Of a DNA stretch of 64,000 nucleotides, positions 1 through 8,181 are shown one piece after another. Where the stretch lies: positions 620,001 through 684,000 of the forward strand of contig CAVXCD010000001.1 in the NCBI GenBank assembly GCA_963760225.1. The letters are read 5' to 3'. How positions within the stretch are numbered: the stretch's first letter is position 1; every line of letters begins with the position of its first letter. The notes beneath the pieces are model-generated. The model was not told the origin of the DNA. It made no database searches and saw nothing but the letters and a program-made list of their open reading frames with translations. The stretch is from 13-2-20CM-66-19 sp963760225. GTDB lineage: Bacteria > Pseudomonadota > Gammaproteobacteria > Steroidobacterales > Steroidobacteraceae. Position numbers and translations under genes: made by a program.

Positions 1-2
1 TC

Positions 3-857
3 GCCCGGCTGCCGTGGATGACCCCGGTGACGCGCAAGGTGGCCCTCGAGAAGCTCGCCGCCTTTCATCCCAAGATCGGCTACCCCGACAAGTGGCGCGA
101 CTATGCGGCGCTCGAGGTGCGCAGTGGGGACGCCTTCGGCAACGTGGCGCGCGCGGCGGCGTTCGACTGGCAGCGCCAGCTCAAGCGCCTCGGCGGCCCG
201 ACCGACCGCGGCGAGTGGGACATGACGCCGCAGACCATCAACGCCTACTACTATTCGACCTTCAACGAGGTGGTGTTCCCCGCCGCGATTCTGCAGCCGC
301 CATTCTTCGACCCGTACGCCGATCCGGCGGTCAACTACGGCGGCATCGGCGGCATCATCGGCCACGAGATGGGTCACGGCTTCGACGACCAGGGCTCGAA
401 GTCCGATGCGCGCGGGGTGCTGCACACCTGGTGGCAGCCGCAGGACACCAGCGCGTTCCACCAGCGCGTCGACGCCCTCGCCGCGCAGTACGACAGCTAC
501 ACGGTGCTGCCGGGACTCAACATCAACGGCCGCCTGACTCTCGGCGAGAACATCGGCGATCTCGGCGGTGTGGGGGTCGCCAACGCCGCCTATCACCGCT
601 CATTGCACGGCGCCAGGCCGCCGGTGCTCGCCGGTCTCAGCGGCGATCAGCGCTTCTTCCTGTCGTGGGCACAGGTATGGCGCACCAAGCAGCGCGACGA
701 GGATCTGCGCTCGCAGGTCACCAGCAATCCGCACAGTCCGGCGAAGTACCGCGTCAACGGCGTGGTGCGCAACGTCGACGCCTGGTACCGGGCATTCAAC
801 GTGCAACCGGGTGACAAGCTCTACCTGCCGCCGGCGGAGCGCGTGCACATCTGGTGA
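3..857 (+). CDS. M13-family zinc metallopeptidase, C-terminal part (5' end outside window)
   Basis: The last 284 residues of a neprilysin/PepO-type (M13) endopeptidase. The frame is open from base 3 and the start lies upstream of the window. The zinc site HEMGH is encoded at 363-377, and the downstream GENIGDLGG (545-566 region) supplies the third zinc ligand Glu and the Asp typical of the family. The stretch before it (GYPDKWRDY, then NAYY and the FPAAILQPPFF block) is also M13-like. Family members are usually exported and cut oligopeptides in the periplasm; the signal peptide cannot be seen here. The stop codon is shared with the next start (GTGA at 854-857), so it is translationally coupled to hrpB. 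Confidence 0.93.
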   Translation, partial: ARLPWMTPVTRKVALEKLAAFHPKIGYPDKWRDYAALEVRSGDAFGNVARAAAFDWQRQLKRLGGPTDRGEWDMTPQTINAYYYSTFNEVVFPAAILQPPFFDPYADPAVNYGGIGGIIGHEMGHGFDDQGSKSDARGVLHTWWQPQDTSAFHQRVDALAAQYDSYTVLPGLNINGRLTLGENIGDLGGVGVANAAYHRSLHGARPPVLAGLSGDQRFFLSWAQVWRTKQRDEDLRSQVTSNPHSPAKYRVNGVVRNVDAWYRAFNVQPGDKLYLPPAERVHIW

Positions 858-3421
858 AGTCCGGGCTGCCGATCGATGCGGCGCTGCCGGCACTCAGCGC
901 GGCGCTCGGGCGGCAGCGTGCCGCGGTGCTGCAGGCGCCGCCCGGCACGGGCAAGAGCACGGTCGTGCCACTCGCCCTGCTCAGCGCCGACTGGGCGGCC
1001 GGCAAGCGGCTGCTGATGCTCGAGCCGCGCCGCCTGGCCGCGCGCGCGATCGCGACGCGCATGGCGGATACCTTGGGCGAAGAGGTCGGCGACACGGTCG
1101 GCTATCGCATGCGCCTCGACACGCGCGTCTCGCGCGCGACGCGCCTGGAGGTGATCACCGAGGGGGTGCTGACGCGGCTGCTGCAGGAGGACCCGGCGCT
1201 CGAGGGCGTGGCGGCGGTCATCTTCGACGAGTTCCACGAGCGCAGCCTGCAGGCGGACCTTGGGCTCGCGCTGTGTCTCGATGCGCGCGCCACGCTGATC
1301 CCGCAGCTGCGGCTGCTGGTCATGTCGGCGACGCTCGAGAGCGCGGCGATCGCACGGCTCATCGGCCGCGAGGAAGCCGCGCCGGTCATCCGCGCCGGCG
1401 AGGCGATGTTCGAAGTCGAGGTGCGCTACGCCGGCAGCGGCCCGGCGCCGCTGCCGGTGGAGCCGGGCGCCGCACGGCGCGGCGCCACCCCCGAGCAGCT
1501 GTGCGCGCGGCTCGCGGCGCGCGCGCTGCACGAGCAGCCGGGCGACCTGCTGGTATTTCTGCCCGGCGCCGCCGAGATCCGGCGCGTGCAGGCGCTGCTC
1601 GCCGCGGCCCCGGAAGCGCGCGCGGCGGCACTGCTGCCGCTCTATGGCGACCTGCCGCCGCAGCAGCAGGACGCGGCGCTCGCCGCTGCCGCGTCGGGCC
1701 AGCGCAAGGTGGTGCTCGCCACCAACATCGCCGAGACCAGCCTCACCATCGCGGGGGTGCGCGTAGTGGTCGACTCGGGGCTGATGCGCCGCGCGCGCTT
1801 CGATCCGCTCACCGGCATGAGTCGCCTGGAGACACAGCGCATCTCGCGTGCGTCCGCGGAGCAGCGCCGCGGCCGCGCCGGCCGCACGGCGCCCGGGGTC
1901 TGCTACCGCGCCTGGAGCGAGGGTGCGCACGCCGCGCTCGCGGCCTTCACCCCCGCGGAGATCCTCGAAGCGGATCTCGCGCCGCTCGCTCTCGAGCTCG
2001 CCAACTGGGGCACACGCGATGCCGCGCAGCTGCGTTGGCTCGAGGCGCCACCGCCGGCGATGCTGGCGAGTGCCCGCGACCTGCTGCTGCGCCTCGGCGC
2101 GCTCGAGCCCAACGGCCGCATCAGCGCTCACGGACGCGACATGGCGCCTCTGCCGGTGCACCCGCGGCTGGCGCACATGCTGCTGCGCGCCGGCGCGCTC
2201 GACGCCGTGGCGCTGGCGGCCGACCTCGCCGCGCTGCTCTCGGAGCGTGACCTGCTGCGGGGCGGGGGGCTGCGCGATGCGGACATCCGCACGCGCCTCG
2301 ACATCCTGCGCGGTGCGGACGCTGCCGCAGCGGTCGACGGCGGCGCCCGGCAGCGCGCCCGCCGCAACGCGCGCGAGCTCGCGCGGCAGCTGCAGCGCGG
2401 GGCGGCCGCCAAGTCGGCGCGGCGCGCGACGCCGTCCGCTACCGCCTCCGTCGGATTGCTGCTCGCCTTCGCCTACCCGGATCGCATCGGCTTGCGCCGC
2501 GCCGGCGAGGCCGGCCGCTATACGCTCGCCAACGGCCGCGGCGCGCTGTTCGCCGAACCGCAGTCGCTGGCGGCCCAGGAGCTGATCGTGGCGGTGGATC
2601 TGGATGATCGCGATCGCGATGCGCGCATTCTGCTGGCGGCCCCGCTCGGACGCGCCGAGCTCATGGAGCATTTCGCCGCGCAGCTGTGCCGGCGCGAGCG
2701 CATCGCCTGGGATTCGCGCGAACAGGCAGTGCGTGCGCGGCGTACCGTGGAGCTCGGTGCGTTGATACTCGAAGACAAGCCGCTCGCGGCGGTGCCCGCC
2801 GACGGCGCGCGCGCCGCGATGCTCGCCGGCGTTCGTGAGCTCGGCATCGGCGCGCTTGCCTGGGATAAGGATGCGCGCGATCTGCAGGCCCGCATTGCCT
2901 TCGTCCGCTTGCAGCTCGCCCCGCCGGAGGCGGCCGGCTGGCCGGACGTGTCGGATGCCGCGCTGCTGCAAACGCTCGAGCACTGGCTCGCGCCGTGGCT
3001 CGAGGGGGTGACGCGCCGCGACCACCTGGCGCGCGTGCCGCTCACCGCGGCGCTGCAGGCGCTGCTGGGGGGCGAGCAGCGGCGGCGACTGGCCGAGTGG
3101 GCGCCCGCGCAGCTGAGCCTCCCGGGCGGGACGCGCGTGCGCGTCGACTACCTCGACGCGAGCGCCCCGCTGGTGGCGGTGCGCCTGCAGGAGGTGTTCG
3201 GGCTCGCCGCGACGCCGCGCCTCGGCGCCCGCCAGGTGCCGGTGACGTTGCGGCTGCTGTCGCCGGCGCAGCGCCCGGTACAGGTGACGCGCGACCTGGC
3301 GAGTTTCTGGCGCGGCTCGTACGCCGAAGTGCGCAAGCAGCTGCGCGGCCGCTACCCGAAGCACCACTGGCCGGAGGATCCGCTCAGTGCGCTGCCGCGG
3401 CGCGCTACCCGCCGCCGCTGA
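854..3421 (+). CDS. hrpB: ATP-dependent RNA helicase HrpB
   Basis: DEAH-box helicase of 855 residues, close to the usual HrpB length. Motif I GTGKST lies at residues 31-36, motif II DEFH at 125-128, motif III SAT at about 158-160, and motif VI QRRGRAGR near residue 335. The C-terminal third carries the HrpB-specific region ending in the conserved YPKHHWPEDP segment. The predicted role is an RNA helicase of unknown substrate; HrpB is largely dispensable where studied. The start is the GTG that overlaps the stop of the upstream M13 peptidase gene by four bases. There is no separate ribosome-binding site, so re-initiation is likely. Confidence 0.95.
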   Translation: MKSGLPIDAALPALSAALGRQRAAVLQAPPGTGKSTVVPLALLSADWAAGKRLLMLEPRRLAARAIATRMADTLGEEVGDTVGYRMRLDTRVSRATRLEVITEGVLTRLLQEDPALEGVAAVIFDEFHERSLQADLGLALCLDARATLIPQLRLLVMSATLESAAIARLIGREEAAPVIRAGEAMFEVEVRYAGSGPAPLPVEPGAARRGATPEQLCARLAARALHEQPGDLLVFLPGAAEIRRVQALLAAAPEARAAALLPLYGDLPPQQQDAALAAAASGQRKVVLATNIAETSLTIAGVRVVVDSGLMRRARFDPLTGMSRLETQRISRASAEQRRGRAGRTAPGVCYRAWSEGAHAALAAFTPAEILEADLAPLALELANWGTRDAAQLRWLEAPPPAMLASARDLLLRLGALEPNGRISAHGRDMAPLPVHPRLAHMLLRAGALDAVALAADLAALLSERDLLRGGGLRDADIRTRLDILRGADAAAAVDGGARQRARRNARELARQLQRGAAAKSARRATPSATASVGLLLAFAYPDRIGLRRAGEAGRYTLANGRGALFAEPQSLAAQELIVAVDLDDRDRDARILLAAPLGRAELMEHFAAQLCRRERIAWDSREQAVRARRTVELGALILEDKPLAAVPADGARAAMLAGVRELGIGALAWDKDARDLQARIAFVRLQLAPPEAAGWPDVSDAALLQTLEHWLAPWLEGVTRRDHLARVPLTAALQALLGGEQRRRLAEWAPAQLSLPGGTRVRVDYLDASAPLVAVRLQEVFGLAATPRLGARQVPVTLRLLSPAQRPVQVTRDLASFWRGSYAEVRKQLRGRYPKHHWPEDPLSALPRRATRRR

Positions 3422-3452
3422 TGGCGCGGGCCGCGCGCCGCGCCCGATCGGT

Positions 3453-3458
3453 TATATT
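3453..3458 (+). promoter_or_regulatory. -10 box of a probable leaderless promoter for the carbonic anhydrase gene
   Basis: TATATT sits only six bases before the ATG at 3465, so transcription would begin at or next to the start codon. No Shine-Dalgarno sequence is present. The -35 is not clear. Confidence 0.45.
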
Positions 3459-3464
3459 GCCGCG

Positions 3465-4091
3465 ATGATTTCCGCACGTGCCGCGCTCCAGGCCCTGCGC
3501 GAGGGCAACCGCCGTTTCACCAGCGAGTCGGGTGTGCGGACCGGCGCCTCCACGGCGCGCCGCCGTGCGCTGCTCGCCGCCCAGGAGCCGTTCGCCATCA
3601 TCCTCGGTTGCTCGGACGCACGCGTGCCGGCGGAGATCGTGTTCGATCAGGGGCTCGGCGACCTGTTCGTCATTCGCGTCGCCGGTAACATCGTCGCTCC
3701 CTCGCAGGTCGGCAGCGTGGAGTTTGCCGCGGAGGCCTTCAGCACGCGCCTGGTGGTGGTGCTGGGACACTCGCGCTGCGGCGCCATCCAGGCGACGCTG
3801 CAGCAGCTGGTGCGCCCCTCGCGCGAGCAGTCCCGCAACCTGAGCTCCATCGTCAACCGCATCCGCCCGGCGGTGGAGGGCCTGCTGGAGCGATCGCCCG
3901 GCGCCGACCCGGCGCTGCTCGAGCAGCAGGCGGTGCGCGCCAATATCCGCATGTCGGCGGACCACCTGCGCCACGGATCGGAGGTACTCGAAGAGCTCAT
4001 CCACAGCGACGGACTGCTGGTGGTCGGCGCCGAGTACTCGCTCGACAGCGGCGTGGTGGACTTCTTCGACGGCGTGCCGCCGGCCGACTGA
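3465..4091 (+). CDS. Beta-class carbonic anhydrase
   Basis: A 208-residue beta-carbonic anhydrase that interconverts CO2 and bicarbonate in the cytoplasm. The zinc ligands are visible in CSDARV (Cys and the Asp/Arg dyad) and HSRCGA (His and second Cys), in the correct order and spacing. The ATG at 3465 is chosen because the protein then begins with the family's usual start (SARAALQALREGNRRF) and because a -10 box lies just upstream. An in-frame extension to 3387 would run into the end of hrpB. It is a stand-alone gene following hrpB on the same strand and convergent with the DoxX gene. Confidence 0.94.
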   Translation: MISARAALQALREGNRRFTSESGVRTGASTARRRALLAAQEPFAIILGCSDARVPAEIVFDQGLGDLFVIRVAGNIVAPSQVGSVEFAAEAFSTRLVVVLGHSRCGAIQATLQQLVRPSREQSRNLSSIVNRIRPAVEGLLERSPGADPALLEQQAVRANIRMSADHLRHGSEVLEELIHSDGLLVVGAEYSLDSGVVDFFDGVPPAD

Positions 4092-4100
4092 GCGCGGTGC

Positions 4101-4148
4101 CGCGGCGCGCGGCTAATCCGCGGCGCGCGGCTAATCTGCGGCGCGCGC
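4101..4148. repeat. 18-bp tandem repeat spanning the end of the DoxX gene
   Basis: Two perfect adjacent copies of an 18-bp unit (4101-4118 and 4119-4136, unit CGCGGCGCGCGGCTAATC) followed by a partial third copy. The unit is a multiple of three and includes the DoxX stop codon (CTA at 4131-4133 on the plus strand). Each copy therefore carries the same Arg-Ala-Ala-Asp-stop end in the same frame. It probably arose by slippage. Confidence 0.85.
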
Positions 4149-4622
4149 CAGCGCTGCTGCGGCCGGCTGAGCCGCGCCGCGCAAGCGCCGCTGCAGCCAG
4201 TGATCGAGCGAAACGACGCCCGGCCCCGCGATGGCGAGCCACAGGAACAGCGCCAGGTATTCGGTTTCGTCGAAGCCGAGCAGCGTCTCGAGCGAATCGA
4301 CGTCGGCCCACTTGGCGGAGCGGATGGCGACGATCATGGTGACGCCGAGTGCGCCGGCGGAGATGCGCGTCAGCAGGCCGAGCAGCAGCAACAGCCCGCC
4401 GCAGAACTCCACGCCCGAGGTGAACGGTGCCAGCAGGTGCGGAGCCGGGATGCCCCAGCCGACGAAATTGTCGGTCACCGCCGCGAGGTTGTTGAGCTTG
4501 CCCCAGCCGCTCCACAGGAACACCCAGCCCACGACGATGCGCGCGAACAGCGGCGCGAGCCAGCCGAGGTGGTCGGCGACGCGCCGGGGCCAGTCGATCA
4601 GCCAGCGAATCAGGAAGTTCAC
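4131..4622 (-). CDS. DoxX family membrane protein
   Basis: A 163-residue protein with four hydrophobic segments and the DoxX/TQO-like signature (ARIVVGWVFLWSGWGKL, then SGVEFCGGLLLLLGLLTR). DoxX proteins are inner-membrane proteins of uncertain, often redox-linked role. I chose the GTG at 4622 because a good ribosome-binding site (AGGAG) lies seven bases before it and the membrane domain starts right after; a longer upstream reading frame has low-complexity sequence and no site. The C-terminal 20 residues are Ala-rich and end in the 18-bp repeat. It is convergent with the carbonic anhydrase and divergent from the sigma factor gene. Confidence 0.85.
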   Translation of the reverse strand: MNFLIRWLIDWPRRVADHLGWLAPLFARIVVGWVFLWSGWGKLNNLAAVTDNFVGWGIPAPHLLAPFTSGVEFCGGLLLLLGLLTRISAGALGVTMIVAIRSAKWADVDSLETLLGFDETEYLALFLWLAIAGPGVVSLDHWLQRRLRGAAQPAAAALARAAD

Positions 4623-4743
4623 GGATGCTCCTGTAGGGGTCTCAAATAACCGTTGGCCGAGAAGACCGGGCGCCTCGGCGCGATATTGCCAGGGAACAGC
4701 TGCGTGCATGCCATAATCGCATGCCTGCGGCACCGCAGCGTCC

Positions 4744-5322
4744 ATGCGCAATTCCCCGCCTGAATCCCCGGTCTCCTCTATCACCGAGCCGCTGTCGGCG
4801 GCGGACCCGCAGGCGCCGCTTACGCAGCTGTTCGAGTCGCTGCGCCCGGACCTGCTGCGCTTTGCGCACTGGCTGGCGCGCGATCGCTCGATCGCGGAGG
4901 ACGTCGTGCAGGAGTCACTGCTGCGCGCCTGGCGGTCGCGGGATGCGCTCAAGGACGCGGCCGCCGCGCGCCCCTGGCTGCTCACCATCGTACGTCGCGA
5001 GCACGCGCGGCTCTACGAGCGCAAGCGCCTGGAGCTGGTGCCGCTCGAGGAGGTCGTGGACAGCCACGCCGGGGCGCGCGTGGCCGAGCCCGACGACGAT
5101 CTGTTTACGCTGCGCCATGCAATCATGAGACTACCGCTCGATTATCGTGAGCCGCTGCTGCTGCAGGTCATCGGCGGCTTTTCCACCGAGGAGATCGCGC
5201 GCGAGCTCTCCCTGTCCTCCACCGCGGTGCTGACCCGGCTGTTCCGCGCCCGCAACAAGCTGCGCGCGCTGTGCGGCGTGACGCCGGTGCCGGACGTCGG
5301 CGGCGACGGGGCCGCCCCGTGA
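4744..5322 (+). CDS. ECF-type RNA polymerase sigma factor
   Basis: A 192-residue sigma-70 family protein of the extracytoplasmic-function type. Region 2 is seen at about residues 28-90 (FAHWLARDRSIAEDVVQE, then RPWLLTIVRREHARL). Region 4 is at about 125-175, with the helix-turn-helix GFSTEEIARELSLSSTAVLTRLFRARNKLR. The first 25 residues are a variable extension. Its stop overlaps the start of a membrane anti-sigma factor gene (GTGA), the usual sigma/anti-sigma arrangement. A CATAAT box at 4712-4717 could be its -10; I see no clear autoregulated ECF promoter. Confidence 0.93.
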   Translation: MRNSPPESPVSSITEPLSAADPQAPLTQLFESLRPDLLRFAHWLARDRSIAEDVVQESLLRAWRSRDALKDAAAARPWLLTIVRREHARLYERKRLELVPLEEVVDSHAGARVAEPDDDLFTLRHAIMRLPLDYREPLLLQVIGGFSTEEIARELSLSSTAVLTRLFRARNKLRALCGVTPVPDVGGDGAAP

Positions 5323-5999
5323 CCTGCGAGGAAGCGCGCCTGCTGATCGGCGCCGAGCCGGGCGCGAGCACGCCGGCGCTCGAGGAGCACCTGCAGGGCT
5401 GCCCGGAGTGCGCACGCCTGCGCACGGAAATGCGTGCGCTCGATGAGCAGCTGCGGCGGGCGCTGGCGCAGCCGCCGCACTCTGGCCGCAGCCGCCGGCC
5501 GGCCCCCGCCCTGCGGCAGTGGGCGCTGGCGGCGAGCGTCCTGCTCGCGATCCTGGCCGCGGGCGCCCTGTGGCTGCTGCGCCCGAGCGATACGCTGGCG
5601 CGCGACGTCGTGACGCACGTGCAGGGCGAGCCGCAGAGCTGGCTGGCGACGCAGCACGTCGATGCGCAGGGCATCGCCGTGGCGCTGCGCGGCGCGGGTG
5701 TCGAGCTCGACCTCGCTTCCGACAAGATCATGTACGCGCAGAGCTGCTGGTTCCGCGGGCACTACGTGCCGCACCTGGTGGTCGAGACCGTGCACGGACC
5801 TGTGACCGTGCTCATCCTGCGCCACGAGCACGTCGACGGCCGTCGCAGCTTCGACGAGCGCGGCATGAGCGGGGTGATCGTACCGGCCGGCACCGGCAGC
5901 ATCGCGGTGCTGGAACGTGGCGGCGGCAACAGCGGCAACCTCGAGCAGCTCGCGCAGCAGATGCAGCAGAACGTGCACTGGCTGCCGGACGGGCACTGA
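5319..5999 (+). CDS. Membrane-anchored anti-sigma factor with DUF3379-like periplasmic domain
   Basis: A 226-residue protein starting at the GTG that overlaps the sigma factor stop. The first 35 residues hold a zinc-binding anti-sigma motif (EEHLQGCPEC, His-x3-Cys-x2-Cys). A single transmembrane helix follows at about residues 68-86. The periplasmic part (CWFRGHYVPHLVVETVHGPV and neighbours) resembles DUF3379. It should hold the ECF sigma factor at the membrane until an envelope signal arrives. The assignment as anti-sigma rests on the zinc motif, topology and coupling; the DUF3379 match is from memory. Confidence 0.85.
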   Translation: MTCEEARLLIGAEPGASTPALEEHLQGCPECARLRTEMRALDEQLRRALAQPPHSGRSRRPAPALRQWALAASVLLAILAAGALWLLRPSDTLARDVVTHVQGEPQSWLATQHVDAQGIAVALRGAGVELDLASDKIMYAQSCWFRGHYVPHLVVETVHGPVTVLILRHEHVDGRRSFDERGMSGVIVPAGTGSIAVLERGGGNSGNLEQLAQQMQQNVHWLPDGH

Positions 6000-6009
6000 A
6001 GCTGCAACG

Positions 6010-8181
6010 ATGGGCGGGATCAACCGACGCGATCTGTTCATGGCTGCCGGCAGCCTGTTCGCCGCGCTGCTGGCGCGCCGCGCGGCGCGCGCGGCGGCGG
6101 CCAGCATCCCGCCGGCGCCGGTGGCGCGCGTCGAGGTGGTCAAGGACACCTATTTCGGCGAGACGCTCTCCGATCCGTACCGCTGGATGGAGAACGACCA
6201 GGATCCCGCCTGGCTGCCGTTCCTGCAGGGACAGAATGCGCACGCGCGCGCCGTGCTCGACACCATTCCGCATCGCGACCGGCTGCTGACGCGCATCGGG
6301 CAGCTCTCCGGGGACGCGGCGCTGACACGCGTCGCGGTGCGCGCGGGCGGCAGGCTGTTCTTCGAGCAGCGCCCGGTGGGCGCCGACAATTTCAAGCTGT
6401 TCGTGCGCGAGAACGGCGCCACGCGCGTGCTCATCGACCCGACGCGGCTCAGCGATACCCACGGGCACATGTCGCTCGACTGGTGGGAGCCGTCGCCGAA
6501 CGGCGCGCACCTCGTCTACGGGCTGTCGAAGGACGGCAGCGAGGACTCGGTGCTGCATGTGCTGAACGTCACCGACGGCGCCGACCTGCCCGAGCGCATC
6601 GCCAACACCGAGAGCGCCCAGCCGGCGTGGCTCGATGACGGCAGCGGCTTCTTCTATAACCAGCTGACCGGGGCGGTCGATACGCCCGAGCGCTACCTCG
6701 ACAGCCGCGCGCGCTTTCACCTGCTCGGCTCCGACCCGGCCCAAGACCCGATCATCATGCAGCGCGGGCGCGATGCGAGCGTCTCGTACGAGCGCATCCA
6801 GCTGCCGCTGGTGCAGACATTTCTCGGCTCGGATTACGCGCTGCTGACCTTGGCCGACGTGCGCTCGGAGTTCCGCGTGTTCATTGCGCCGGTGGCCGCG
6901 GCCGCGGCGAACCAGGCGCGCTGGGTGGCGGTGGCGGACTTCGACGACGAGATCACCGACGTCGTAATCGACAGCGACACGCTGCTCATGCTGGCGAACA
7001 AGGGCCATCCGCGCGGTCGCATCCTCGCCACGCCGGTGAGCGCCCCCGCGGTTGCCGGCGCGACCGAGCTGGTTGCCGAGGGGCCGCTGGTGATCCAGCA
7101 GCTGCAGCGCGCCATGGACGGGCTGTACCTGGAGATGCTGGACGGCGGCATCAGCGCGCTCGCACGAGTGACCAGCGACGGCAAGGTGACCAACATCCCG
7201 TTGCCCTTCGAGGGGACCCTGCACGCCCTGTCCACTAATCCGACGGAAGCTGGGGCGCTGTTTTCCTTCACCGGCTGGCTCACTGCGGGCGACATCTGGT
7301 CGGTCGACGCCCAGGGCGCGGTCGCGGCCACCGGCCTGACTCCCAGCCCGCCGATCGACGTCAGCGGCTACGAGTCGCACCGCCTGTACGCCACCGCGCG
7401 CGACGGCACGCGCATTCCCTACAGCATCATTCACCGCAAAGGCCTGAAACGCGACGGCCGCTCCCCGGCGTGGATCAGCGCCTACGGTTCCTACGGCATC
7501 GTGGGTTATTCGCCGAGCTTCGCCGGGCGCACGCTGGCGCTGATCGATGCGGGCTGCATCGTCGGTTACGCGAGCGTGCGCGGCGGTGGCGAGTACGGGC
7601 GCGACTGGCACAAGGCCGGTCAGCTGATGAACAAGCCCAACACCTGGCGTGACCTCATCGACGTGTGCGAAGACCTGATTGCGAAGAAGTACACCGCCCG
7701 CGGGCGGCTGGCGATCGGTGGACGCTCCGCGGGCGGCATCACCGTCGGGCGCGCCATGACCGAGCGCCCCGAGCTGTTCGCCGCGGTCATCGACGGCGTC
7801 GGCTGGTCGAACCCGCTGCGCTACGTGGCCGAGCCGAACGGCTACGGCGAGGAGCCCGAATGGGGCGCGATCTCCGCCGAGGCTGGCTACCGCGCATTGA
7901 AGCTCATCGACAGCTACCAGGCGGTGAGGAACGGTGTCGCGTATCCGGCGGTGCTGCTGACCACCGGCGTGACCGATCCGCGCGTCGGACCGTTCCACGT
8001 GGCGAAGATGACCGCGCGGCTGCAGGCGGCGACGAGCTCGAAGAAGCCCATCCTGCTGCGGGTGGATTTCGATGCCGGCCATGGCATCGGCTCGACCCGC
8101 GCCCAGCAGGACCGCGAGGCCGCCGATACCTACGCGTTTCTGCTGTGGCAGACCGGCGTCAAGGAGTATCAGCCCGGCTAG
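6010..8181 (+). CDS. Prolyl oligopeptidase family (S9) serine peptidase, exported
   Basis: A 723-residue S9A-type peptidase (oligopeptidase B/prolyl oligopeptidase). The N-terminal seven-bladed propeller is followed by an alpha/beta-hydrolase domain. The nucleophile is Ser573 in GGRSAGG (codon 7726-7728), the Asp is in the TDPRVGPFH segment and the His in DAGHGIG near the C-terminus. The amino end NRRDLFMAAGSLFAALLARRAARA looks like a twin-arginine signal. It follows the anti-sigma gene by ten bases and may be co-transcribed. Its TAG stop shares a CTAG with the stop of the convergent CocE-type gene. Confidence 0.92.
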   Translation: MGGINRRDLFMAAGSLFAALLARRAARAAAASIPPAPVARVEVVKDTYFGETLSDPYRWMENDQDPAWLPFLQGQNAHARAVLDTIPHRDRLLTRIGQLSGDAALTRVAVRAGGRLFFEQRPVGADNFKLFVRENGATRVLIDPTRLSDTHGHMSLDWWEPSPNGAHLVYGLSKDGSEDSVLHVLNVTDGADLPERIANTESAQPAWLDDGSGFFYNQLTGAVDTPERYLDSRARFHLLGSDPAQDPIIMQRGRDASVSYERIQLPLVQTFLGSDYALLTLADVRSEFRVFIAPVAAAAANQARWVAVADFDDEITDVVIDSDTLLMLANKGHPRGRILATPVSAPAVAGATELVAEGPLVIQQLQRAMDGLYLEMLDGGISALARVTSDGKVTNIPLPFEGTLHALSTNPTEAGALFSFTGWLTAGDIWSVDAQGAVAATGLTPSPPIDVSGYESHRLYATARDGTRIPYSIIHRKGLKRDGRSPAWISAYGSYGIVGYSPSFAGRTLALIDAGCIVGYASVRGGGEYGRDWHKAGQLMNKPNTWRDLIDVCEDLIAKKYTARGRLAIGGRSAGGITVGRAMTERPELFAAVIDGVGWSNPLRYVAEPNGYGEEPEWGAISAEAGYRALKLIDSYQAVRNGVAYPAVLLTTGVTDPRVGPFHVAKMTARLQAATSSKKPILLRVDFDAGHGIGSTRAQQDREAADTYAFLLWQTGVKEYQPG

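Noticed and set aside
821..3367. An 848-codon open frame antisense to hrpB
   Set aside because: Composition is Arg/Ala/Gln/His-rich with no domain; it is the GC-rich mirror of hrpB, which has all helicase motifs.
4691..4717. Autoregulated ECF promoter (GGAAC at 4693) for the sigma factor gene
   Set aside because: The GGAAC is present but no matching ECF -10 lies 16 bases downstream; CATAAT at 4712 is better explained as a sigma-70 -10.
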